From Promerops cafer (Eukaryota; Chordata; Aves; Passeriformes; Nectariniidae), in the NCBI GenBank assembly GCA_013398275.1, contig VZSE01006608.1, positions 2,354,441 to 2,418,440 of the forward strand: a DNA stretch of 64,000 bases, read 5' to 3'. Below, piece by piece: positions 52,701 through 57,268 of the stretch. Each line of letters opens with the position of its first letter. Positions within the stretch are counted from its first letter, which is position 1. A program made the position numbers and the translations under genes. Under the pieces are notes generated by a model. It was given only the letters and a program-made list of their open reading frames with translations. It searched no databases and was not told the DNA's origin.

Positions 52701-54222
52701 TCTGTAGCCTGCATGCACCTCACCAAGGTGGACAGCCAGGAGAAAACCCCCAAAAGGAGGGTTCACTCAACCTCCTCTCTTCCACAAAGACTTCATAGAG
52801 GGTGACCACTGCCAGGCTAAGGAAATTCGTATTCTCACTCTTGCCAATGAATTGACACACACAGCACATGTAAACATCATCTATATATCTTAATATAATT
52901 TTATCTTCTTGCATGTTCCTAAATGTAAGAAAAGCTTGGAAAACTATCTAGGTCAAAGTCTCAAGGGAAACGCTAAGCCTGGGATGAGCACTGAATTTGA
53001 AAATGTATCTGTAGTAACAGAGGAAATGTTTGTAGAACATTTAGAATGTAGAATGTTTTGTGCGTCTTCCATATTTCATTTCTGGCCTTTTTTTCATGTA
53101 GGATCTAAATTAGTTTCAGGAAAGTGAAGACATGTAATTAAAAGTAATAATATCAGGGAATTACCATATAGTTTACAACCATTAGAAAATATTGCATTTC
53201 TAAGGTGGTTAATTACACCAAATCTGTCAATCTAAGGTCTGGTTTAGGTGAGTGAAAGTTTTGCTACCGAGCTTACTAAAAATAATTTCTTACCCTTTAC
53301 TGTTTGCTGCTCTGATTGCAGCCTAAGTAGCCATAGTGAAACAAAGTATGTGTAACTTCTAAATTTACAGTTACCTCAGAGGGCAGATGAATGCAATTAA
53401 TAAACATTTCTGCACTTCAGTATCTGTTGAATAGGGTCACCAGGATATAAAGACTGTACAGCCATTTCAATCTACAGAAGTGAAGCACTGAGTACTTTTT
53501 ATTTAGCGGTTTGACACTGGTATAGGACCAGTGGTGGGGGCACCTTAAGTGTAGAACACTACAATTTTTTGTAAATATTTCAGAGTAATGCACTTTTTAA
53601 ATAACTGCCTTTTATTTTAATCTTGCTCCACGGTAACAGCTGATGCCATGTCAGTATTCCAGCCTGTCAGAGGTGGCATCCAAAATGCATCTTGCCATCT
53701 GAAAATAAAATGAAATGAGATGGACGCTTACAGTGAACTCCACAGGCAGGTTAAATACAGAGCAAACAAATTTATGCCAACTGAAAATCTGGTGCAGTAA
53801 CCATCAGGCAAATGCTACTGCAAAGCATCCCCATGCTCTCAATGTTTTTATGTCCTTTTATTATGTCCCCTTCATAGAAGAACATGTTGTTCTTCTGTGT
53901 TCATCTGCTTCTAGCATATAATGTGTTTGTTCCAAGGTGCCTGTTTTGTGCAGCACAGGAAGAGGCCTAGCAAAGCCAGCTTTTTTTTTTCCTTTCTCCT
54001 TTTATTTTTCCCCCACAAGGGTGGAGGTTAAGCAGTCGATTAGGAGTGTTTGCCAAGGTAAATGTTTTGACTTTAATTTCTAAAACACTTCTGTGCTTAA
54101 TCCCTAGGTCGAGGGTTGCAGAAAGACCCCTGGAAGAGAGCAAAGCCGAAGATAATCCCTATGACTACAGACGACTGCTGCGGAAGACCTCACAGCGCCG
54201 GCGCCTTATCCAGCAGTTCTAG
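811..54222 (+). CDS. MYO3A: MYO3A, class III unconventional myosin (24 exons, 5' truncated by the window edge)
   Basis: MYO3A is an actin-based motor with an N-terminal kinase that works at the tips of stereocilia and other actin protrusions, and in photoreceptors. Human mutations cause deafness (family knowledge). Here 24 exons join in phase to 3786 nt: 1261 residues plus stop, against roughly 1616 in full-length human protein, so the kinase and motor start lie upstream. The sequence shows a P-loop (1011-1034), switch I (1985-2011), an acidic TEDS residue (Glu, 8516-8518), switch II DIFGFE (10516-10533), several IQ motifs, an acidic tail exon and the C-terminal tail homology regions. Similarity to human MYO3A is near-continuous in the motor and low in the acidic tail exon. 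GAD2 downstream favours MYO3A over MYO3B. All introns begin GT and end AG. Confidence 0.97.
996..1079 (+). CDS. MYO3A: MYO3A P-loop exon
   Basis: Encodes 28 codons in phase 0. It carries the nucleotide-binding P-loop GESGAGKT at 1011-1034. The next residue (1035-1037, CAA) is Gln, where most myosins and human MYO3A have Glu. Acceptor tctctgcag, donor gtaagt. Confidence 0.97.
1080..1903 (+). other. MYO3A intron
   Basis: Contains a TA/CATA-type simple repeat (listed separately). I saw nothing else. Confidence 0.6.
1685..1752. repeat. (TA)n/(CATA)n microsatellite
   Basis: About 68 bp of alternating pyrimidine-purine sequence, mostly TA steps with interspersed CATA and a TGTGTGCGTACATGCA core. 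Likely length-variable. Confidence 0.9.
1904..2106 (+). CDS. MYO3A: MYO3A switch I exon
   Basis: Encodes 67 codons plus 2 nt, starting ANNRTLQEKI. Switch I (NDNSSRFGK) is at 1985-2011 and coordinates Mg-ATP in myosins. It ends in KSRVVHQA. Donor gtaagt. Confidence 0.97.
2107..3887 (+). other. MYO3A intron
   Basis: Holds a CR1 fragment (listed separately) plus T-rich tracts near 2211-2292. Nothing else is recognisable. Confidence 0.6.
2545..3237 (+). mobile_element. CR1 LINE, 3' fragment
   Basis: A 5'-truncated CR1 non-LTR retrotransposon. Broken pol translation such as KDLGVLVDERLDM is visible at about 2560-2600, followed by the typical 3' end (AGATGATCC, then CCATTTTATGGTTCTATG). Several frame breaks show an old, inactive copy. 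Confidence 0.88.
3888..3986 (+). CDS. MYO3A: MYO3A motor exon
   Basis: One nt completes Val, then 32 codons starting GEKNFHIFYYIYAGLAEKK, plus 2 nt. This is the conserved FHIFYY segment of the myosin head. Acceptor gtttcag, donor gtaatg. Confidence 0.96.
4087..4201 (+). CDS. MYO3A: MYO3A motor exon
   Basis: Completes Arg, then encodes 38 codons starting YLQNDHFRIVQDF and ending IEQCFKVIGFTLE. It sits only 100 bp after the previous exon. Acceptor ctttcag, donor gtaagt. Confidence 0.96.
4202..7589 (+). other. MYO3A intron
   Basis: A 3.4 kb AT-rich intron. Apart from a short reverse-orientation CR1 end near 6871-6985, I saw no feature. Confidence 0.6.
6871..6985 (-). mobile_element. CR1 LINE 3' end fragment (reverse)
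   Basis: CAGAATCACAGAATTAACTA followed by AGGTTGGAAAAGACC and AAGTCCAACCTATGACC is the reverse complement of the CR1 3' terminus. It is short and inactive. Confidence 0.85.
7590..7716 (+). CDS. MYO3A: MYO3A motor exon
   Basis: Encodes 42 codons starting ELGSVYSVLAAILNVGNIEF plus 1 nt. The AAILNVGNI segment is typical of myosin heads. Acceptor cttttcag, donor gtgagt. Confidence 0.96.
7717..8441 (+). other. MYO3A intron
   Basis: Unremarkable intronic sequence. I saw no feature. Confidence 0.6.
8442..8652 (+). CDS. MYO3A: MYO3A motor exon with cardiomyopathy-loop (TEDS) region
   Basis: Completes Cys, then 69 codons starting ASLLCIQADELQEALTSH and ending with 2 nt. The residue 16 positions before DAMAK, the TEDS-rule site, is Glu (8516-8518). 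By the family rule an acidic residue here means actin affinity does not depend on phosphorylation of that site. Donor gtaaaa. Confidence 0.96.
8653..10481 (+). other. MYO3A intron
   Basis: A 1.8 kb AT-rich intron with T- and A-runs. No exon or mobile element was recognised. Confidence 0.6.
10482..10629 (+). CDS. MYO3A: MYO3A switch II exon
   Basis: Completes Ser, then 49 codons. Switch II with the relay-helix start (DIFGFENF) begins at 10516, followed by KKNSFEQLCINIANE. Acceptor ctttgcag, donor gtatgt. Confidence 0.97.
11890..12260 (-). mobile_element. CR1 LINE internal ORF2 fragment (reverse)
   Basis: On the minus strand, around 12018-12085, it translates as EKAEILNAFFASVLTDNP, the conserved segment between endonuclease and reverse transcriptase in CR1-type pol. 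The edges are approximate. It has no 3' end, so it is an old internal remnant. Confidence 0.75.
12594..12623. repeat. (GT)n-rich simple repeat
   Basis: GT dinucleotides interrupted by GGGTGGGGG. Short and imperfect. Confidence 0.85.
17787..17940 (+). CDS. MYO3A: MYO3A motor exon
   Basis: Encodes 51 codons starting NEYLYEGVDARVIEYEDN and continuing into MGLLSLLDEESRFPQA, the relay and lower 50K region, plus 1 nt. Acceptor ttgctgcag, donor gtaagt. Confidence 0.97.
17941..19165 (+). other. MYO3A intron
   Basis: Includes a short CR1 3' fragment (listed separately). Nothing else was seen. Confidence 0.6.
18779..18918 (+). mobile_element. CR1 LINE 3' fragment
   Basis: CTCTGGAAGTGTTCAAAACA through GGACATGGCTTAGTGGTGAA and GTTGGACTCAATGATCTTAG is the last ~140 bp of a CR1, ending near CTCTGATTCC. 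Confidence 0.82.
19166..19254 (+). CDS. MYO3A: MYO3A motor exon
   Basis: Completes Glu, then 29 codons starting KFEDNLKSKYFWRPKR and ending FGIYHYAGK, the conserved HYAG segment before loop 2. Acceptor ctttcag, donor gtaaga. Confidence 0.96.
19255..20956 (+). other. MYO3A intron
   Basis: No recognisable feature. A 150-codon open stretch at 19529-19981 resembles no family I know and lacks splice context. Confidence 0.55.
20957..21086 (+). CDS. MYO3A: MYO3A motor exon
   Basis: Encodes 43 codons starting VLYNASGFLAKNRDTLPADI and ending LTRQLVTHPLTKT, plus 1 nt. This leads into the loop 2 actin-binding region. Acceptor aacag, donor gtattg. Confidence 0.96.
21087..23423 (+). other. MYO3A intron
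   Basis: A 2.3 kb intron. I saw no mobile element or exon. Confidence 0.6.
23424..23503 (+). CDS. MYO3A: MYO3A loop 2 exon (first half)
   Basis: Completes Gly, then 26 codons starting NLAHTKSKTTISYQMW and ending ISHTK, in phase 0. It is basic, as expected for actin-binding loop 2. Acceptor cccatag, donor gtaaga. Confidence 0.95.
23504..24120 (+). other. MYO3A intron within loop 2
   Basis: A 617 bp intron. It contains a possible 42-nt in-frame cassette exon at 23639-23680 with a long pyrimidine tract (see findings). Confidence 0.5.
24121..24198 (+). CDS. MYO3A: MYO3A loop 2 exon (second half)
   Basis: Encodes 26 codons starting NEAGDTGHHPRETTSM and ending QTVASYFR, in phase 0. It has the same length as the human segment I recall, and differs mainly in its first ten residues. 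Acceptor cttcatag, donor gtaaga. Confidence 0.95.
24689..24715. repeat. Three tandem copies of a 9-bp unit
   Basis: Three perfect copies of CATCCTTTC. Short minisatellite. Confidence 0.9.
24820..25702 (+). mobile_element. CR1 LINE, 5'-truncated, retaining the RT FADD box
   Basis: The longest CR1 here. The translation from about 24834 reads TKFADDTKLGGAVNSLESRE, which contains the reverse transcriptase active-site box (FADD, 24840-24851). It then runs through the pol C-terminal region with frameshifts and stops to a CR1 3' end (GACTTGATGATCC, then ATATTCTATCATTTTATGA). Inactive. Confidence 0.9.
27124..27329 (+). CDS. MYO3A: MYO3A motor exon (SH1/SH2 region to converter start)
   Basis: Encodes 68 codons plus 2 nt, starting [20 protein letters not shown]. 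It carries the conserved PHFVRCIKPN and LRYTGILETARIR segments and ends FANFIK. Donor gtaaca. Confidence 0.97.
27330..29449 (+). other. MYO3A intron
   Basis: A 2.1 kb intron with a possible 66-nt phase-matched cryptic exon at 28743-28808 (see findings). Nothing else was recognised. Confidence 0.5.
29450..29561 (+). CDS. MYO3A: MYO3A converter exon
   Basis: Completes Arg, then 37 codons starting YYLICYKTNDDPPVSPETC and ending LDNWVLGKTK. Acceptor gtctttag, donor gtaatt. Confidence 0.96.
29562..30194 (+). other. MYO3A intron
   Basis: No feature seen. Confidence 0.6.
30195..30357 (+). CDS. MYO3A: MYO3A neck exon with IQ motif 1
   Basis: Encodes 54 codons starting VFLKYYHVEQLNLMRKE, the end of the motor. 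IQ motif 1 follows (LIQAYVRGWLGSRRYKK), then the first half of a second IQ (AIKIQS), plus 1 nt. IQ motifs bind calmodulin light chains. Acceptor tttaag, donor gtaata. Confidence 0.96.
30358..31000 (+). other. MYO3A intron
   Basis: AT-rich, with no feature seen. Confidence 0.6.
31001..31087 (+). CDS. MYO3A: MYO3A neck exon with IQ motif 2 (symmetric 87-nt exon)
   Basis: Two nt complete Ala, then 28 codons starting YRGFVARKEYKNAKHNKK and ending ITKFQA, plus 1 nt. It is symmetric in phase (1 and 1), so skipping it keeps the frame. It adds one IQ repeat that my memory of human MYO3A lacks. Acceptor ctcttttcag, donor gtaaga. Confidence 0.88.
31088..34206 (+). other. MYO3A intron
   Basis: A 3.1 kb intron with one short CR1 3' end (31700-31832). 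I saw nothing else I can name. Confidence 0.6.
31700..31832 (+). mobile_element. CR1 LINE 3' fragment
   Basis: AGGCCAGGTTGGATGGGGCT followed by GGAAGGTGTCCCTGCCCATG and the end CCATGATTTTATGATTCTGT is a typical CR1 terminus. Confidence 0.88.
34207..34330 (+). CDS. MYO3A: MYO3A neck exon with IQ motifs 3 and 4
   Basis: Two nt complete Ile, then 40 codons starting ARGYLLRKKRKELTETRNK (IQ 3, with FQ from the previous exon) and AAITIQSHYRGYKERKVF (IQ 4), ending with AG. The corresponding human IQ 4 segment, as I recall it, has lost the RG core. Acceptor tatcag, donor gtagtg. Confidence 0.93.
34331..35158 (+). other. MYO3A intron
   Basis: Contains an AT-rich repeat at 34936-34967, flanked by two copies of CTTTAAGATATTATTA (about 34919 and 34970). 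Nothing else was seen. Confidence 0.6.
34936..34967. repeat. (AT)n-rich repeat
   Basis: ATATTATATATATTATAT-type imperfect repeat. Confidence 0.85.
35159..36083 (+). CDS. MYO3A: MYO3A large acidic tail exon with IQ motif
   Basis: One nt completes Arg, then 308 codons. The first ~130 residues (to about 35580) are strongly acidic and low complexity (for example TEEEAAAIAEDE, EEVSEGEEQDSLEELPS). The last third turns basic and carries an IQ motif (KAAVVIQSNYRGYRRRGQL, about 35829-35890). It ends EACDLAAFSRQ, matching the human EACGLAIFSKQ that I recall. The middle of the exon has little similarity to human, so this part of the tail evolves quickly. Donor gtaaga. Confidence 0.95.
36084..36740 (+). 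other. MYO3A intron
   Basis: No feature seen. Confidence 0.6.
36741..36879 (+). CDS. MYO3A: MYO3A tail exon
   Basis: Encodes 46 codons starting ISKLSEDYLALQQKLNEMIL, a probable short helical segment well conserved with human, ending LSSHVCQS plus 1 nt. Acceptor cttttcag, donor gtaatg. Confidence 0.95.
38610..40615 (+). repeat. Direct duplication, copy A
   Basis: Matches 40617-42604 almost base for base. Differences seen: about six substitutions, a 3-bp indel (near 39022, GATTTGAGGTAAGG versus GATTTGTAAGG) and a 15-bp indel (near 39365). It ends abruptly inside a CR1, directly against the N at 40616. Probably one of two allelic contig ends rather than a true duplication. Confidence 0.95.
40516..40615 (+). 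mobile_element. CR1 fragment, broken off at the assembly gap
   Basis: The first ~100 bp of the CR1 that is complete at 42505-42968. It stops at the N. Confidence 0.9.
40616..40616. other. Single-base assembly gap (N)
   Basis: One N exactly at the junction of the two duplicate copies. It marks a scaffold join or unresolved base. Confidence 0.95.
40617..42604 (+). repeat. Direct duplication, copy B
   Basis: Second copy of 38610-40615. Unlike copy A it continues uninterrupted into the rest of the CR1 and then unique intron, so this copy has the complete right flank. Confidence 0.95.
42505..42968 (+). mobile_element. CR1 LINE 3' fragment with open pol C-terminus
   Basis: A 5'-truncated CR1. 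From 42512 one frame stays open to 42970 and reads as the CR1 pol C-terminal region (LEQVQRRAAKLVKGLEHRSS, later SRNFFMKRVVKHWNGFPREV and ESPSLEVFKKQLD). It ends GGACTTGATGATCTTAGAGG and then TCTTATCCTGTCATTCTGTA. The intact frame suggests a fairly young insertion, but it lacks endonuclease and RT. Confidence 0.92.
47670..47779 (+). CDS. MYO3A: MYO3A tail homology domain I exon (first part)
   Basis: Two nt complete Val, then 36 codons starting VAKVEDSRPMQRPPRRPRK and containing KTLNNPEDSTYYTLIH, in phase 0. This matches the conserved class III tail segment that in mammals binds the ankyrin repeats of espin-1/ESPNL (established for THDI; the assignment here is by similarity). Acceptor tttttacag, donor gtgagt. 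Confidence 0.95.
47780..50300 (+). other. MYO3A intron
   Basis: A 2.5 kb intron. An open 64-codon stretch from 48559 behind a plausible acceptor could be an alternative terminal exon (see findings). Nothing else was seen. Confidence 0.5.
50301..50341 (+). CDS. MYO3A: MYO3A 41-nt tail exon
   Basis: A small exon encoding KSIQDEKRKPRKE plus 2 nt, matching human KSIQEEKRRPRKD as I recall it. Acceptor attttcttag, donor gtaatt. Confidence 0.92.
50342..52106 (+). other. MYO3A intron
   Basis: No feature beyond short simple repeats (for example GGCACTGCTGT copies near 50994-51020). Confidence 0.6.
52107..52247 (+). CDS. MYO3A: MYO3A tail exon (basic/Ser-Thr rich)
   Basis: Completes Ser, then 46 codons starting LSKVLDLDIYYQEISSTD, a Ser/Thr cluster (STSKDSSTTTRRKR) and ILRATE, plus 2 nt. 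LDLD-YY matches human LDLEDFYY; the remainder diverges. Acceptor tttacag, donor gtaatt. Confidence 0.93.
52248..54107 (+). other. MYO3A intron (last)
   Basis: A 1.9 kb intron. No exon or mobile element was recognised. Confidence 0.6.
54108..54222 (+). CDS. MYO3A: MYO3A terminal coding exon (tail homology domain II)
   Basis: Completes Arg, then 37 codons ending [20 protein letters not shown] then QF and TAG (54220-54222). This matches the human C-terminus [20 protein letters not shown] (then QS), the short actin-binding tail homology domain II needed for tip localisation. Acceptor tccctag. Confidence 0.97.
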
Positions 54223-54632
54223 CTGCTGCTGCTGTTCCTGCTGCCATTTGGCTTTTATTAGCATATTTTTTTATCATTTTATACCATGTGTTTCCTTTTT
54301 TTTTTAAATCTTCAATGTTTCAAGTTTGTGTGTGTTCATGTGAATATGAATTACTGTGGTTTACAGCCCAACACCACTGCAAAGGGACACTGTCAGCCAT
54401 ATATCATATTCTTCCCTAATATAAAAATCAGCTTTCTTTCATGTACCATTGCAACATCTCAAAATTATTAAACAGCTTAAGTCTAGTTTACTTTCCTCAG
54501 TGCGTATTTTTTTTCCATTTCATCAGTCTCAATCAAAAGTTTCATCATCCAATCAAAATAATAATTTATAGTTCCCTAGTTAAGCTTTCAAATTTCCATA
54601 TGCACCTTCAGAAAACTTTAGTTATTGTTTCT

Positions 54633-54638
54633 AATAAA
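54633..54638 (+). terminator. MYO3A: Candidate poly(A) signal (proximal)
   Basis: AATAAA about 410 bp after the stop codon, followed within 20 bp by a short A-run that could be genomic. Confidence 0.5.
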
Positions 54639-55528
54639 CTGTTTTACAGGGAAAAAAAAATTACAAGAGCACCATGGGGGAATTTCCGCTTATTTTAGTT
54701 TACATTGCCTAAATTCTGGGATGACCTGTTTATGGCAAGTGTCCCTCTAATGAAAATGAACGTCTGTGATTAATTGAATAGCATACTAAGGCAGTTTATT
54801 TCATTATTGACTTTACTGTAAAGCTAGTAGCCAGTTTTAAAGGTCAATATTGTGTGTATAATCTTTATGTTGGAAATGTCCGTTTATGGGAAGTATATCC
54901 AGCCCTCTCCTCTGCCTCTGAGCTTTGTGACTAAGTGATGAACTTTTAAATCATGTTTGCTTTGTTCTCATTTGCATTAGATTTTTAGGAATCTTAATCT
55001 CTGGGGTACCAAGAAAGGAATAGAAATACACTCTCTGGTTGATTGCTGCTGAAATGTAATGATCATTCTTAATCAGTTCCACTAGAAATTAAATGAAAAT
55101 AAAAGCAATAGCCACAGTGTTCAAATTTTCCCCTGATTCCGTATTCAAAAGACCTTATTTCACAGAAACCACACAGATAATTGCAGCGCTTCCTTTCAGG
55201 ATTCATAATTGCATGTTCCCAGCTGCAGAGCAAGAGAAGGCAAATTTCATGATGCCAGCATAAAGGCCTGATTCTACTCCGTTCCTCAGCTCTCCTAAAT
55301 GTGACAACTGGCGGCAGCAGTCAGCCACAGGGGCTGGGTTTTGTCCGTTCCCCACGCACATTTGGCCTTTTCCCCAGAGACAGATAACCATCACTTCTGA
55401 TCTGTGACTAGTTACAAGGCTGTGCACCGGATTAAAATGCACTGCAATGTAAAACTTGCTAAAAATTGTTAAAATTTTGAAATCTGTTCTAAAGTTGCTT
55501 TGTCGTGTATTATTAAAACGGTAAAGTA

Positions 55529-55534
55529 AATAAA
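55529..55534 (+). terminator. MYO3A: Candidate poly(A) signal (distal)
   Basis: AATAAA in GTAAATAAAAATGTAC, with GT-rich sequence 15-35 bp downstream (GTGATACGGTTCGTTGTCTC), as expected for a cleavage site. Confidence 0.55.
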
Positions 55535-56680
55535 AATGTACAAAGCAGTGATACGGTTCGTTGTCTCTGAATTACACCCAGAACCGACAAAACACTGTGG
55601 ATTGGGGCATGAGTGAGCAAGGCAGGGAAGGGCTCACAGCAGCCTCTGGCCGTGGAAAGCTGGAGTTACTGTCTGCGTGCAAGCCAGTGCGATGCAGCAA
55701 CTGGAACAGACTGTAATTTCATAAGAAGAGATGCCTGGACTGGTTTTCTTCTGCTTTCCCACCACAGCAGTGTTTTAAAGCATTGAGCCATTTTTGTGAG
55801 GTGTCATGGCGGGACACTCCTCATAACCATGTGGGGGCCGGCAAAAACCAGAGAGATGCCCCAGGCTGAACACACGGCCCGGCTGCGAGCAGCGTGGGGA
55901 CCCTGCGTGACCAGCGGTCTCGGCAGAGCCACATTCTGACCTGGTGTGCTCCCGCCTGCCTCCCTCCAAGGCCAGGGCTTGAAATCCTTCCTGTGCCAGA
56001 GGAGAGGCAGCCGCGGCAGGGAAAGGCTCCCGCGAAGACCCGGCTGGGTGGACGAGGGAGGTTTGGTTGCCTTCAGAGACGTCGTGAAGGGAATGGGAAC
56101 AGCTGTTCTCGTGCTCTTCCCGTCTAGCCCTCGGGGCTGGAGCGGGGATGGCGGTTCCACCGCGGTCCCCAGCTCGGAATGTTGCGAGAAGCCCCCAGGA
56201 GCGCCCCGTGGCTCCAGGGACACGCGGGGGCAGCCGCGGCCGTACGAGGCAGGACGGCCCTACCTGCCCAGGAGCAGGAGGCACAGCGAGAGCTCAGCCC
56301 CGTGCGGGTCCCTCCACCAGCGCCTTCTCCGCGGCGGCCCGACCGGACGGGGCGCCCGCTGGTGGCTGTGGGCCGGGCCGATGGGACGGCGGGGGCTCGG
56401 GGGCCGTCTCTTTCCCACCTCGGGACCGCCGGCGGCACAGGCTGTCCTGGCCTCGGCGCCGCCGCCCACGAGTGCCCTGCTCGCAAGTGCGGAAGGTGCC
56501 CCGGTGCAAAAGTGGGAGGTGTGGTGGGGGGATTTCCCTTCGCTTTGCATCTTAAAGGACTGAAGACACTTTACCGTAGTCCCAACCTTCCCCTCGAGGT
56601 ACCACGCTGGACCACCGCGCCTGCCCACGCCAAGACCTGGAAAACTACCATTCCACTCCGCTCAGCACTCGGCGGCACCG

Positions 56681-56692
56681 NNNNNNNNNNNN
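56681..56692. other. 12-base assembly gap
   Basis: Run of N in the GAD2 promoter, a few bases before a run of 14 C (56705-56718). The homopolymer probably blocked sequencing; the true missing length is unknown. Confidence 0.9.
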
Positions 56693-56943
56693 CGGCCCCG
56701 GGCGCCCCCCCCCCCCCCGCCCGCCTCGCTAGGCTGCGGCCGCATGGACCGTCGGTAGGGTGAAGACGGCACAGGCACCCTCGCTCACCTTCGCCCCCCA
56801 AGGCAGCTGCAGCCCCAGCTCAAGCAGCGCCCATAGCTCGGGTCTGCCCCGAGCGCTACCGTCCTCCCACCGCCACCCCTCGCTCCTGCGATGCAGCAGG
56901 GTGCGGACACGCCTTAGAAGAGCCGACGCTTCTCGTGGAGCCG

Positions 56944-57178
56944 CCCGCCCCGTCCTGGGCAGGAGCGGCTGCGGGGCGCGGCCGCAGCAGCTCGGCGGAG
57001 CGCGCCCCGGGGGCGCCCACGGGAGACGCTCCCACCCACGCGTGCCCGGGGCGCTCCCGCCCCTTCGCCTGCCGCCGCCTGGCGCAGCGGCGCGCACTTA
57101 CACACCCGCACACTCACACTCACGCACACTCGCTCAGGCCGCCTGGGCTGCAGATCGCCGCTCCTCGCCCGCCCCGCC
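56944..57178 (+). promoter_or_regulatory. GAD2: GAD2 proximal promoter / 5' UTR with GC boxes
   Basis: Sp1-type GC boxes (CCCGCCCC) occur at 56944-56951, 57056-57063 and 57168-57175. A CAC-rich stretch lies at 57095-57135. The transcription start cannot be placed from the sequence. Confidence 0.55.
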
Positions 57179-57192
57179 GGTTCGCCTCCGCC

Positions 57193-57268
57193 ATGGCAAG
57201 CCCCGGCTCCGGCTTCTGGCCCTTCGGAGCCGAGGAGGGCTCCGCAGCCGCCGAGACCCCCGGCACAG
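57193..57268 (+). CDS. GAD2: GAD2 exon 1 (coding)
   Basis: Begins at ATG 57193 in a strong Kozak context (CCGCCATGG). Encodes MASPGSGFWPFGAEEG and onward to 25 codons plus 1 nt. Donor gtagga. Start chosen by match to the mammalian GAD65 N-terminus. Confidence 0.96.

Larger units (their letters stand above)
54223..55560 (+). other. MYO3A: MYO3A 3' UTR (extent inferred)
   Basis: Follows the MYO3A stop codon. It begins with a CTG-rich stretch (54222-54246) and becomes AT-rich. The end is uncertain: AATAAA occurs at 54633-54638 and at 55529-55534, so either a ~0.4 kb or a ~1.3 kb UTR is possible. Confidence 0.6.

Noticed and set aside
56655..56680. REST/NRSE-like site (CTCAGCACTCGGCGGCACC) in the GAD2 promoter
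   Set aside because: It shares only part of the 21-bp consensus and mismatches in the second half-site.
55775..57100. Several overlapping open frames over 100 codons on both strands upstream of GAD2
   Set aside because: They lie in CpG-island DNA where stop codons are rare. They overlap each other in many frames, are Arg/Pro/Gly/Ala rich, match no family I know, and two run through the N gap.
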